A stretch of DNA of 64,000 nt from Methanolapillus ohkumae. GTDB taxonomy: Archaea > Halobacteriota > Methanosarcinia > Methanosarcinales > Methanosarcinaceae. Positions 44,211 to 53,352 of this stretch are shown here, one piece after another (the stretch's first letter is position 1; each line of letters opens with the position of its first letter). A model generated the notes under the pieces. The model made no database searches and had not been told where the DNA came from. It saw only the letters and a list, made by a program, of their open reading frames with translations. The DNA lies in contig NZ_CP131061.1 in NCBI RefSeq assembly GCF_032594355.1, positions 1,550,001 to 1,614,000 of the forward strand. The letters are read 5' to 3'. Made by a program: the position numbers and the translations under genes.

Positions 44211-45323
44211 ATGGATCCAAATAAATTCAAAAACAAAGAGATGTCAAAACGGGAATGTTTAGAACTGTTTGAGAACGATGCGATTTTTTTTGACACTCTC
44301 CATGCGGCCGACAGTGTCCGCCGGGATCTTTGCGGAGATGTTGTTACCTACATCCTAAACGCCAACATTAATTTCACAAACGTTTGCACCGGAACATGTC
44401 AATTTTGTGCGTTTAAGGTTTCCAAGAATCATCCGTCCGCGTTTTTTTTAACGCCCGAGCAAATCGGACAAAAAGCCTGCGATGCGAAAATGGCAGGCGC
44501 GATTGAAGTGTGTGTCCAGGGAGGATTGCTTCCGGAAATTGATACGCATTATCAGGTTGAAATTCTCAAAAACATTCGCAAGCAAACCGGTCCGCTCGGC
44601 GGAATTTCCATTCATGCGTTTTCACCCATGGAGGTTTTTGCCGCTGCTGAAAATGCCGGCCTGGATTTAAAAACCGCTCTGACGATGCTCAAAGAGGCCG
44701 GATTGGATTCTATCCCGGGGACCGCTGCCGAAATATTGGTAGACGATGTTCGAAAAACATTGTGCCCGGATAAAATTTCAGCGGACGAATGGGAAAAAGT
44801 AATTACTGCCGCGCACAAAACAAAAATTCCGACCACCTGCACCATCATGTACGGTCATATTGAAGAAAATGAAGACCGTGTGGAACATTTATTCCGGCTT
44901 AAAAAGATTCAGGAAGAAACCGGTGGATTTACAGAATTTATCCCGCTTACGTTTTTACATGAAAACACGCCGCTTTCCAAAAGAGGACTTGTGGAAAGCG
45001 GCTCTTCCGGGCTTTTGGATTTGAAAATGTATGCAATCCCCCGTCTTTTGTTTAAGGAAAAATTGCCCAACATTCAAGTGTCGTGGGTCAAATTGGGAAC
45101 CAAGTTCAGTCAAGTCGGGCTTTGCGCCGGCGCCAATGATTTTGGCGGAACGCTAATGGAAGAGAATATATCAAGAGCGGCCGGCTCAAAATATGGATCT
45201 TCCATGACCCGGCAAAAAATAGAAAATTGCATCCGGCAAATCGGACGTGTTCCAAAACTTCGAAACACGCAATACAAAATCATTGATGAATCTCAACAAA
45301 AAGGTTCGATTCCGGTCTATTAA
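44211..45323 (+). CDS. cofH: FO synthase subunit 2 (CofH)
   Basis: Radical SAM enzyme that couples tyrosine to the ribitylaminouracil, an early step of F420 synthesis; works with CofG, which is not in the window. CxxxCxxC is C59-C63-C66 (NVCTGTCQFCAFKV). EVCVQGGLLPEIDTHYQVEI, SIPGTAAEILVD and the C-terminal GTLMEENISRAAG are typical. 370 residues. GGAGAT ahead of the ATG. cofD lies 1.2 kb further on the same strand with a transporter gene between them. Confidence 0.94.
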   Translation: MDPNKFKNKEMSKRECLELFENDAIFFDTLHAADSVRRDLCGDVVTYILNANINFTNVCTGTCQFCAFKVSKNHPSAFFLTPEQIGQKACDAKMAGAIEVCVQGGLLPEIDTHYQVEILKNIRKQTGPLGGISIHAFSPMEVFAAAENAGLDLKTALTMLKEAGLDSIPGTAAEILVDDVRKTLCPDKISADEWEKVITAAHKTKIPTTCTIMYGHIEENEDRVEHLFRLKKIQEETGGFTEFIPLTFLHENTPLSKRGLVESGSSGLLDLKMYAIPRLLFKEKLPNIQVSWVKLGTKFSQVGLCAGANDFGGTLMEENISRAAGSKYGSSMTRQKIENCIRQIGRVPKLRNTQYKIIDESQQKGSIPVY

Positions 45324-45481
45324 ATCAAAACCAATCGTAAAATGAAATGAAGAGCGACACGAAATGAAAAACGACACGAAATGAAAAAGGCGTAGAATTA
45401 AGATTAAATAGAACTTCCAACTCAATGGAAAATCCTGTTTATTCAAATGAAAATTATTCAAACTGCTTCAATCGTGATTTC

Positions 45482-46402
45482 ATGGATATTATTTTTGTCA
45501 TTGTGATTTTGATTTTACTGGGTTTTTTTCTCAAATATTTCGGCATTCTTTCCGAAAAGGATAAAGTGGCACTGAATAATATTGTGATCTATGTGGCGAT
45601 TCCCGCCACGCTTTTTTTGTCTCTTCTCAGAAATGTCGACGCGAAGGATTTGGGTTCTTATTTTAAATTAACGATTTTCATTTTAATCATTACCCTTGCC
45701 TGTGCTGTCCTCGCTTATGGAATCGGAAAACTTTTAAAAATGGATATTAAGTCGTTGGCCGCCTTTATTTTGGTGGCGTGTTGCGGCAACACAGCCTTTA
45801 TGGGATTTGCCATCGCCACCGGATTTTATGGCGTCGACGGCTTTATCCGCGCGATTTTTTGCGACACCGCCACTCTTTTTGTCATCATCATTTTAGGAAC
45901 GTACCTGGGGATTAAAGTGAGCGGGCGAAAGGTCAGTCTGCTTAAACAGGTTGTTCGATTTCCGCCGATGATTGCTTGGGTCGTGACAATTGTTTTGGTG
46001 ATTCTCGGATTTCAAATCAGCATGCTTCCGGCGTTTGTCGTCACAACGCTTGGGTATTTATCCGGAATTATGGTTCCCTTGATTATGATTTCATTGGGAC
46101 TGTCCTTGTCTCCCAAATATCTCAAAGTTGCCGCCATTCCGGCGATTCTTGTCACCGTCATTCAATTATTTTTCGCGCCGGCTCTTGCGGTTATTCTTTC
46201 CAATTTTTTTGCATTATCGGGATTAGACCGAAACGTCGCCATTTTGCAAGCCGGAATGCCGCCGGCAATGACACCCCTCGTGTTTTCCGAAATTTATGGC
46301 ATGAATTCAAAACTCATCTCCGGTGCCACTTTTTTGGCGACGGTTGTGTCCTTGGTTTCAATTCCGGCTTTGCATATGATGCTGGATGCGGGATGGATTT
46401 AA
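45482..46402 (+). CDS. AEC-family transporter (auxin-efflux-carrier type)
   Basis: 306 residues from ATG 45482 with about ten hydrophobic segments, in two similar halves. VALNNIVIYVAIPATLFLSL at the start of helix 2 and LQAGMPPAMTPLVFSEIYGM near the end are family signatures. It transports organic anions such as malate or amino-acid-like solutes in other organisms; substrate here unknown. An upstream ATG at 45425 would add a 19-residue polar tail. Placed between cofH and cofD, though no functional link is known. Confidence 0.87.
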   Translation: MDIIFVIVILILLGFFLKYFGILSEKDKVALNNIVIYVAIPATLFLSLLRNVDAKDLGSYFKLTIFILIITLACAVLAYGIGKLLKMDIKSLAAFILVACCGNTAFMGFAIATGFYGVDGFIRAIFCDTATLFVIIILGTYLGIKVSGRKVSLLKQVVRFPPMIAWVVTIVLVILGFQISMLPAFVVTTLGYLSGIMVPLIMISLGLSLSPKYLKVAAIPAILVTVIQLFFAPALAVILSNFFALSGLDRNVAILQAGMPPAMTPLVFSEIYGMNSKLISGATFLATVVSLVSIPALHMMLDAGWI

Positions 46403-46559
46403 AAAACCAAAAAAAAACAAAAAAACTAAAAAAAATGAGGACAATTAAAATAAGAGGAGCCAAAATTAAAATATTTTGACAATTTATTTGAAATGAAATT
46501 ATTTTTTTATCTTTAAAAAAGGTTATATTAAAAAATGACATTGTGAGGCATTTTTTCAA

Positions 46560-47564
46560 ATGATTGTTCTTTCCGGCGGAACCGGCACCCCAAAACTGAT
46601 TGACGGCCTTCGGGCCTGGCTTCCCGATGAGGAAATTTCCGTGATTGTTAACACCGCCGAAGACATTTGGATTTCGGGAACATTTGTCTCGCCGGATGTC
46701 GATACCGTTTTGTATCTTTTTTCCGGTGATTTGGATAAAAACCGATGGTGGGGGATGACAGATGAAACGTACACGACTTACAACCAACTCAAAAAGATGG
46801 GAAAGCCCGAACTTTTGATGCTTGGGGACCGAGATCGGGCAAACAATCTGATCCGGACCGAACTGCTTAAAACCAAAACGTTATCTTACGCGACCTTGGA
46901 CATCGCAAAAAAACTTGGCGTGAACGCGAACATCATTCCCATGTCGGATGACCCGGTCAAAACCCGGATTTTTACGCCCGAAGGCGTTATTCATTTCCAG
47001 GATTTTTGGGTCGGAAAAAAGGGCGCTCCGGATGTTTTTAATTTCAGTTACTTTGGCATAAAGAATGCGAAAATTTCTCCAAGAGCGAAGACGGTCCTTT
47101 CCAAAGAGAACTATGTGATTATCGGTCCCAGTAACCCGATGACCAGTATCGGTCCGATGTTAGCGCTTCCCGGGATGCGGGAAATTTTGAAAAATAAAAA
47201 AGTGATTGCGATCAGCCCGATTATTGGAACGGAACCGATCAGCGGGCCGGCGGGAAAACTCATGAAAGCCAAAAAAATGGATGTGACGGCAAAAGCCGTT
47301 GCCGAATTTTATCAAGATATCATTGACATTTTCGTGTATGACATTCGGGATACCGTCATCAATCCGGAAGAGATTCGAAATATGGGAATCAAACCGGTTG
47401 CGTTTGACACGTTGATGACAGATTTTGAGAAGAGAAAAGATTTGGCGGAAAAGGTTTTGGAATTGTTGGATGTATCCAAAAATAAAAAGCAGGCCCAGGC
47501 TCATCAACTCAACCGGCCTTTGAAAAAACCATCCGGCCGAAAGCCGTGTCGCCGAATTGCCTGA
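46560..47564 (+). CDS. cofD: 2-phospho-L-lactate transferase (CofD)
   Basis: Joins the phospholactyl group to FO to make F420-0. Starts MIVLSGGTGTPKLIDGLRAW with the nucleotide-binding glycine loop; VIVNTAEDIWISGTFVSPDV, LGDRDRANNLIRT and IGPSNPMTSIGPMLALPGM are family blocks. 334 residues; the last ~25 are basic and not conserved. GTGAGG lies 11 nt before the ATG. Confidence 0.95.
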   Translation: MIVLSGGTGTPKLIDGLRAWLPDEEISVIVNTAEDIWISGTFVSPDVDTVLYLFSGDLDKNRWWGMTDETYTTYNQLKKMGKPELLMLGDRDRANNLIRTELLKTKTLSYATLDIAKKLGVNANIIPMSDDPVKTRIFTPEGVIHFQDFWVGKKGAPDVFNFSYFGIKNAKISPRAKTVLSKENYVIIGPSNPMTSIGPMLALPGMREILKNKKVIAISPIIGTEPISGPAGKLMKAKKMDVTAKAVAEFYQDIIDIFVYDIRDTVINPEEIRNMGIKPVAFDTLMTDFEKRKDLAEKVLELLDVSKNKKQAQAHQLNRPLKKPSGRKPCRRIA

Positions 47565-47724
47565 TTTTGAAAGAGAAAAAATCCGATTACATATTTAAAA
47601 AATACAAACAATGATGAGGATTTTGAAAAATATTTGGATTTAAAAATCTTCCGATTTGAAACAAATCAATATATTTTTAAATTATTAGGTTGTGGTTCTA
47701 ACAAAAGTGACGAGGTTTTTAAAA

Positions 47725-48252
47725 ATGGACGACAAAATAAAAGAATTGGGAAAGGACGCTTTAACAGTCATCGCGATTGTCACTGCTTTTCTGATTTTTT
47801 GCCAACTCTTTTTCGGCCTTTGGACACCTATGTATGTCGTCCAATCCGGAAGTATGGAACCGCATATGAAAATAGGGGATATTATTTTTGTCAAAGACAG
47901 TGACCGTGTCACCATCGAAACAAATGCCCAAGCCGTTTTATCTGAAAACTCGAAAATAAAATTTAGCGGATATGGCGATGTGATTTTATACCGCCCAAAC
48001 GGCAATAAAAACGCAATTCCGATTATTCACCGTGCGATGTATTACGTGGAAGCGGGCGAACCCATGTGGGAAGGCGGCCCTGCGGCTCCACATGCCGGCT
48101 ACATTACAAAAGGAGACAACCCACAGACAAATCCGCTTTTTGACCAGCAAACCATGATCAGCTATAACACCCCAATCAAAGAAGAATGGGTCATCGGCGT
48201 CTCAACACTCAAAATTCCATACCTCGGGAAAATCCGGCTGATTTTCTCGTAA
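47725..48252 (+). CDS. Signal peptidase I, archaeal/Sec11 type
   Basis: Removes signal peptides at the outer face of the membrane. GAGG upstream favours ATG 47725 (175 residues). One N-terminal membrane helix (LTVIAIVTAFLIFCQLFFGL), then YVVQSGSMEPHMKIGD with nucleophile Ser43, and IPIIHRAMYY with His102 in place of the bacterial Lys, the mark of the Ser-His S26B branch. The box GDNPQTNPLFDQ follows. It could process the exported proteins encoded at 50-55 kb, except lipoproteins. Confidence 0.92.
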   Translation: MDDKIKELGKDALTVIAIVTAFLIFCQLFFGLWTPMYVVQSGSMEPHMKIGDIIFVKDSDRVTIETNAQAVLSENSKIKFSGYGDVILYRPNGNKNAIPIIHRAMYYVEAGEPMWEGGPAAPHAGYITKGDNPQTNPLFDQQTMISYNTPIKEEWVIGVSTLKIPYLGKIRLIFS

Positions 48253-48255
48253 TCT

Positions 48256-48315
48256 TTTTACTTTCGTTTTTATTTTTTTACTTTCGTTTTTATTTTTTTA
48301 CTTTCGTTTTTATTT
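48256..48315. repeat. 20-bp tandem repeat TTTTTACTTTCGTTTTTATT
   Basis: Three units directly after the signal peptidase stop, T-rich in the sense direction. Confidence 0.85.
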
Positions 48316-48333
48316 TTTTCATTCTTGTTTTTG

Positions 48334-48361
48334 TGCCCGCCCGCGCGCGTTACAGCGGCAT
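48334..48361 (+). repeat. CGCGCGTTAY-type element, copy 7
   Basis: GCCCGCCCGCGCGCGTTACA then GCGGCAT and an A/T tract; GCC-CGC can pair with GC-GGC. 82 nt after the signal peptidase, sense orientation. Confidence 0.8.
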
Positions 48362-48475
48362 ATTTAATTTTTTCCAACAAAATCCGGGATTGGCTTTTTC
48401 TTTTTTCAGGATGAGAGCAAAATCAATCAAAACAAACATTTGGCACTCAAATCGTGACCATACGGAGGAAAATGG

Positions 48476-49615
48476 TCAGAACCATTTCTTTTTTTTGAAA
48501 TAAAGAAGCATCCCCATAAAAATTAAAAACATGCCGCTCAGACAGATATAGTATCCGTATCTTGCTTCAAGTTCCGGCATATAATTAAAATTCATGCCGT
48601 AAATTCCGACAATAAACGTCAGCGGAATGAAAATGGTGGAAATGACGGTTAAAATTTTCATGGTTTCATTCAGCCGCTTGGAAGTTCCGGAATTATAAAT
48701 GTCAAAAATACCAGTGACGGCAACCCGTCCGGATTCAATGGATTCAATAATTCGGACCACATGGTCTTGAACGTCCCGGAAATAAACACGGGTTGACTTT
48801 TTAATGAGCTTGGAGCCGGATTTTTCCCAATTGTCCGCCACGTTGGTGAGCGGCCAGACCGATTTGTTGAACCGGAAAAGTTCGGAACGCATGTGTATAA
48901 TTTCACCGACAGATTCTTTTTCCGGTTGATTGATCATTCTTTTTTCGACTTCGTCAAACCATTCTTCAAATTCTTCCAAGACAAAAAAATAATGATCGAC
49001 GACAATGTCCATCAAAGCATATGTCAGGTAATCCGTTCCGTTTTTTCGAATCCGTCCATCCTTTTTGATTCTTTTGAGGACCGGTTCGAAAATATCCGCC
49101 TCGTTTTCAAAGAACGTAATGACTGTTTTTTCCAGGGTCACAATGCTGATTTGATTGTCTTGCAATTCTTTTTTCGTATCGTCAAAAACAGTATGCTTTA
49201 AAACCGTATAGAAATAATTGTCAAATTCTTCCATTTTCGGACGCTGCTTCATGCTGAGAATATCTTCCAAAGTCAGCGGGTCAATATCGTATTTTTCACC
49301 GATTTTTCGAACCGCTTCCGGGTCATTCAGTCCGGCCGCATGAATCCAAGAGAGAGTATCCGGAGAAAATTCCGCACGAATCAATTCATCCACCGTTGCG
49401 TATGTTTTCTCAGAGAATCCGGATTCGTTGTACAATATTACAAAAAACGGATTCATAAATACCGGGACCGATTCAATATTTTGTGGTTCTCCGTCATTTC
49501 CGCCGGCCGGGTCATTTTGATCTCCGGGAACATAAATTAAAGAACCCGGCGGCAAGCCGGCTTTTTTCGATTGTTTAGATACGGCAGACAGATTCATAAT
49601 CGCATTCATTTTCAT
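48476..49615 (-). CDS. corA: CorA-type divalent cation channel
   Basis: Pentameric Mg2+/Co2+ channel. 379 residues: a large cytoplasmic domain (SWIHAAGLNDPEAVRKIGEK … LEDILSMKQRPKMEEFDNYF) and two C-terminal helices. The pore signature YGMNF follows the first helix (FIPLTFIVGIYGMNF). An unusual ~70-residue N-terminal extension includes a Pro/Gly/Asp stretch (PGDQNDPAGGNDGEP). GGGGATGA before the ATG. Confidence 0.93.
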   Translation of the reverse strand: MKMNAIMNLSAVSKQSKKAGLPPGSLIYVPGDQNDPAGGNDGEPQNIESVPVFMNPFFVILYNESGFSEKTYATVDELIRAEFSPDTLSWIHAAGLNDPEAVRKIGEKYDIDPLTLEDILSMKQRPKMEEFDNYFYTVLKHTVFDDTKKELQDNQISIVTLEKTVITFFENEADIFEPVLKRIKKDGRIRKNGTDYLTYALMDIVVDHYFFVLEEFEEWFDEVEKRMINQPEKESVGEIIHMRSELFRFNKSVWPLTNVADNWEKSGSKLIKKSTRVYFRDVQDHVVRIIESIESGRVAVTGIFDIYNSGTSKRLNETMKILTVISTIFIPLTFIVGIYGMNFNYMPELEARYGYYICLSGMFLIFMGMLLYFKKKKWF

Positions 49616-49765
49616 ATGTCATCCCCATTTTCATACCCATTTATCTTTATTTTTTTACTTTTCTATTGTTCATTTAATCTCATTTTCCAATTATAATTGA
49701 ATAAATATAGATATTCAGATATATTAGAAACTTTTATATAATTATAATCATATATCATCGGTAAG

Positions 49766-49786
49766 CGCATAATAAAAAATTGTGCG
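49766..49786 (+). promoter_or_regulatory. Dyad at the predicted start of the decayed surface-protein copy
   Basis: CGCATAAT-5 nt-ATTGTGCG, about 25-30 bp after a TATA-like TTTATATAATTAT. It resembles the dyads ahead of the genes at 50695 and 54640. Confidence 0.5.
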
Positions 49787-49841
49787 TGTCCAGAGTTGTT
49801 ATTTTTGTGTATATTTTTAAAATGAGTGTGAGGATATCAAT

Positions 49842-50298
49842 ATGGATGAACAACAAAAGAAATACTTAACTTATGGCGCCGTTGCGATTGTCATTATTTT
49901 AATCGTTGCGCTTGCGGTTTATTATTTCTATTACATGTAATATTTTTTTTCCGGTTTCTTAATTTTGATTTTACGTTAATATTTAAACCGGAGTTTTTAA
50001 TATTTAAACCGGATGGTTTTATTTAAAGGAATTGTCTCAAAAATCGAAACGACTAAACTCGTTTTTGATTTTTGTTTCTTTTTTATTCAAATTCAAAATC
50101 AATCAACTTAATGCGATGAAAGGCACTTGGTCGATTGATCCGTCCGGCCCGTGTTCCTATGTTTTTGATGTGGACAATAGCGAGGAGGACTTAAAAGCAA
50201 AAATGGTTGGAAATGTTCTTGTTTTTGAACCGTTTGATTATTCCGGTAATAAAGAATGGAATGTGAAAGAATTCGTTTTGAGCCATCCAATTATCTAA
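49842..50298 (+). pseudogene. Decayed copy of the surface-protein family
   Basis: A 32-codon frame at 49842-49940 (MDEQQKKYLTYGAVAIVIIL then IVALAVYYFYYM) with GTGAGGA upstream matches the membrane start of the protein at 53353 and then stops. After a gap without frame, 50116-50298 (MKGTWSIDPSGPCSYVFDVD … FVLSHPII) matches the C-terminal GTW domain of the three downstream paralogues. It ends with the same GAATTGA/TCAATTC terminator as the intact genes. Middle and linker are missing. The short first frame could still be made as a tiny membrane peptide. Confidence 0.75.
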
Positions 50299-50331
50299 CA
50301 CTCAAATCATTAGCGAACAAGCACAAATTTG

Positions 50332-50366
50332 GATTTTGAATTGAAAATCAAAATCAATTCAAAATC
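50332..50366 (+). terminator. Terminator of the decayed copy
   Basis: GATTTTGAATTGA / TCAATTCAAAATC, 13-bp perfect, then TTTTTTT. It shares GAATTGA/TCAATTC with the terminators at 51779, 52941 and 54365. Confidence 0.85.
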
Positions 50367-50694
50367 TTTTTTTATTTTTTCATAAATGTGAAGCGGTTTT
50401 TCATATATTTTTTGATGTTTCTTGATTTTTTTCTTGTTGAAACAGCATTATCTACTAATTTTTATAAGTTTGCGGAAAAAAAAATGTGAAATTGATTTAA
50501 AATCCGCGTAGTTGTTGTCATTGTCTCATTTTTCTGATTTATAGTAATATTTGTGTAAGAACTTGTTTTTTGATTATATATTATTAAAAATATTTATATA
50601 CCGTTTTGACAATCTATTGTCGATGCATAATGATTTTTGCATCAACAATATTTACAGAATAATGAGTTAAATTGACATTTATGGGGCGATATTT
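50367..50694 (+). promoter_or_regulatory. Promoter region of the first intact surface-protein gene
   Basis: TATA-like AATATTTATATACC lies at about 50587-50600. About 25 bp on is the dyad ATTGT-C-GATGCA…TGCATC-A-ACAAT (50613-50647), whose GATGCATAATG recurs in part ahead of 54640. GGGGCGAT precedes the ATG at 50695. Confidence 0.55.
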
Positions 50695-51762
50695 ATGAAC
50701 TCGAAAAACACAAAAACATTATTCGCAATTGCGTTGATTGCAATTGTTATTTTTGCGGTCGCCGCAAGCGGCTGTACGACCAAACCCCCTGTCGAAAATG
50801 AAAGTTCGACACCAACCCCTCCGGAACAACCCAAGAATGAGTCAAATGGTTCCGGTTCAGCCGATGGAAATGGCTCATCCGATGGAAACGGCTCAACGAA
50901 TGAAAGCACGCCGGCCACGGGTAGCAACACCGATAAACCGGTCATTCATGTGATTCCGTCAACCGGTGGCGGCGGCTCTTCTTCGGGTCCCTCCTCCATT
51001 GTCGGATTTTGGAAGGTGAACAGTTTGGCTGGAACGATTGGTGAAACAGATGTGGATGAAACGGATGTGAGTGGTGGAAGATATTTCATTGTTTATCCGG
51101 ACAATACCTGCGACTTTGAAATTGGAATAGAAGAATATGTTTCAGGAGATACGGGGACTTGGGAAACAGGTGGTTCCGGCTATGTTTTCACATTTGGCGG
51201 AACGGATGTCAATGCCATATTGAATGCGGATGGAAATTTGGAATTTGTTGACGGTTTTAATTTCCACGATGAAGGGATTGACGGTGAAGTCACCGAACTC
51301 ATTTTGGAAGAAACTCTTCCGGAAAATTGGAAAGTCATCACAATGAACGCAACTGTAACAACTCCTGTGGGTGACGATCTTGACCTGACTGAAGAAAACA
51401 TTAGTGAAGAGGGCAGTAACTTCTTCACATTCACGGTTTCAACACCCGATAACACATTTACTGAAAGCCTGGACTTGTCCGTCGACCTGGACGGGGAAGG
51501 AGAAGATGGTCCGACTGAAGGCAATATCGAAGTGAGTGACGGAACCTGGGAAGTAGACAAATCGACCCGCGATTCCGGAGATTTCATTTTGAAATCTGTC
51601 GATGGAGCCGTCATAACTAAGGCTAAATTGACATATGATTCAGAAAGCGAAGAATCCTATCCGTGGATTTTAACATTTACACCATATGACTTCACAACCC
51701 CTGGAAATTATGTGTTTGATTTCGAGGAATTTGTTTTGAAATTCTTGGGTTTTGAATTATAA
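50695..51762 (+). CDS. Surface lipoprotein, GxW-domain family, paralogue 1
   Basis: 355 residues. A signal helix (TLFAIALIAIVIFAVAASGC) ends in a lipobox with Cys27. A ~75-residue Ser/Asn/Gly/Pro linker holds several N-x-S/T sequons. IHVIPSTGGGG is followed by a beta-rich domain that opens with VGFWKVN, repeats GTWETGGSGYVFTFGG and ends with GTWEVDKSTRDSGDFIL and FEEFVLKFLGF. GxW near the start of a beta domain recalls lipocalins, but I cannot confirm the fold. Exported and lipid-anchored, probably glycosylated. Function unknown; the family fills 49.8-54.4 kb. Confidence 0.85.
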   Translation: MNSKNTKTLFAIALIAIVIFAVAASGCTTKPPVENESSTPTPPEQPKNESNGSGSADGNGSSDGNGSTNESTPATGSNTDKPVIHVIPSTGGGGSSSGPSSIVGFWKVNSLAGTIGETDVDETDVSGGRYFIVYPDNTCDFEIGIEEYVSGDTGTWETGGSGYVFTFGGTDVNAILNADGNLEFVDGFNFHDEGIDGEVTELILEETLPENWKVITMNATVTTPVGDDLDLTEENISEEGSNFFTFTVSTPDNTFTESLDLSVDLDGEGEDGPTEGNIEVSDGTWEVDKSTRDSGDFILKSVDGAVITKAKLTYDSESEESYPWILTFTPYDFTTPGNYVFDFEEFVLKFLGFEL

Positions 51763-51778
51763 ATTCAATCAAAGTGGT

Positions 51779-51807
51779 TTGAATTGATTTTTAAAAAATC
51801 AATTCAA
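51779..51807 (+). terminator. Terminator of paralogue 1
   Basis: TTGAATTGATTTTT paired with AAAAATCAATTCAA, followed by TTTTTT. Confidence 0.85.
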
Positions 51808-51940
51808 TTTTTTATTTTTAAATGTCGTAAATATCATTTTTTGAGCATCTTGTTTTTGTTTTTGAGTGAATATTTTTTTCTGAATGCAAATTCTTATTCT
51901 TAAAAAAAATCAAAAACGGAATTTACAGAGGTGAAAAATT

Positions 51941-52933
51941 ATGGATTATGAAAAATTAAAAGTTCCTATCGGGGTCCTTATTATTCTTCTTTTTATTATT
52001 GCCGCTCTTTTTTTAATCAGTTCAAGCGGCTGCTTTAACAGCCCGGAAAATGAGACAATTAATGAAACGAATGAGACCGGCGATGTAGCGCCGCCAAAAC
52101 CCGACCCTGAGCCGTCCAATGGTACAGAGAATAGAACAGAGAATGAAAAACCGGTCATCCAAGTGATTCCAACGATTGGCGGCCGGTCCACATCAGACTC
52201 GGCATCCATTATCGGATTTTGGAGAGTGAAAACCATTGTTTTTGAAGAAACGCCGGATTCTTTCCACCAGGGTCAAATTATTGCCGTTTATCCCAATAAC
52301 TTGTGGGCTCGCAATGAATACGACACCCCCATGTGGGCCTGGAGACAATCAGGCTCGGACTATATTTTTACGGTTGGTGAAGGAGAAGGATCCTTTGATA
52401 TTACTGCAAAACTGAATGATGATTGTGAGTTGGAATTTGACCCCTATGACGACTCTCCCGAAAACCCGGTGACAACTCTTGTAATGGAAGAAACACTTCC
52501 GGAAGATTGGTACGTTGACTCTTTGGAGGCAATGGTCGAAATTCCGGATACCGGTGAGATCTCTATTGGTGAGGGAAATATCGTGATGGATCCAAATTAT
52601 TTTACTTTCGACGTTGACATCTATTTTGATCCGAGCGATTTTTCCGGAAAGTTGGGATTAAAAAAATCAGTGGAGGGGGAGGATCCAGACGGCATCGTTG
52701 AATATGGCGGAACCTGGGCCGTTAATAAATCCACCCGTAATTCCGGAGATTTCATTCTGACCGTGAGCGAAGGTTCAAGTGCGGGAAATTACAATGTGAA
52801 ATTAGAATGTGATATTTCCAATGAAAACCCCTGGTCATTGGTATTTGAAGAACATAAGTTTACGACGCCTGGAGAATATAAATTCGATGTGGATGAGTTT
52901 ATTTTAAAACTAAAATTTCCGGAACCGGAATAA
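51941..52933 (+). CDS. Surface lipoprotein, GxW-domain family, paralogue 2
   Basis: 330 residues. Signal helix with SSSGC lipobox (Cys31), then an Asn/Glu/Thr linker rich in N-E-T sequons, VIQVIPTIGGR, IIGFWRVKT, WAWRQSGSDYIFTVGEGEGS, the shared TLVMEETLPEDWYVDSLEA and the C-terminal GTWAVNKSTRNSGDFILTV. Same order as paralogue 1, with moderate divergence in the middle. GAGGTGA before the ATG. The shared LVxEETLP(E)xW segment lies between the two GxW parts and is the best family tag. Confidence 0.85.
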   Translation: MDYEKLKVPIGVLIILLFIIAALFLISSSGCFNSPENETINETNETGDVAPPKPDPEPSNGTENRTENEKPVIQVIPTIGGRSTSDSASIIGFWRVKTIVFEETPDSFHQGQIIAVYPNNLWARNEYDTPMWAWRQSGSDYIFTVGEGEGSFDITAKLNDDCELEFDPYDDSPENPVTTLVMEETLPEDWYVDSLEAMVEIPDTGEISIGEGNIVMDPNYFTFDVDIYFDPSDFSGKLGLKKSVEGEDPDGIVEYGGTWAVNKSTRNSGDFILTVSEGSSAGNYNVKLECDISNENPWSLVFEEHKFTTPGEYKFDVDEFILKLKFPEPE

Positions 52934-52940
52934 TGATTTT

Positions 52941-52968
52941 TGAATTGATTTTTTCAAAAATCAATTCA
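52941..52968 (+). terminator. Terminator of paralogue 2
   Basis: TGAATTGATTTTT / AAAAATCAATTCA then TTTTTTC. Confidence 0.85.
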
Positions 52969-53085
52969 TTTTTTCTTTTTTTAACTTTCTTTTTTTAATT
53001 TTTTTAACTTTCATTTTTTCTTTTTTTAACTTTCTTTTTTTAATTTTTTTAACTTTCATTTTTTCTTTTTTTAACTTTCTTTTTT
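52967..53085. repeat. ~45-bp T-rich tandem repeat
   Basis: CATTTTTTCTTTTTTTAACT-type units, about 2.5 copies at 52967, 53012 and 53057, directly after the terminator. The rest up to 53352 has no gene. Confidence 0.8.
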
Positions 53086-53352
53086 AATTTTTCAAATGAA
53101 TTCTTTTTTCATTTTTGACTCTTTTTTTCCGCTCGCTCTCATTGTTTTTATATTTCAGCCATGAAATAAAAAAATGAGACTATTTTTATTTATTTCAATT
53201 CATTTATTTAATATATTTTATAAAATTTTAGAGGAAGTGCAAAAATTATTATACAATTATTCCCTTGAAATAATTATCACACAATTATAATTTTTCATAA
53301 AAATTATAGATGTGATTAAACGAGTGAATATTTTTTATATGGGGTTGACATT

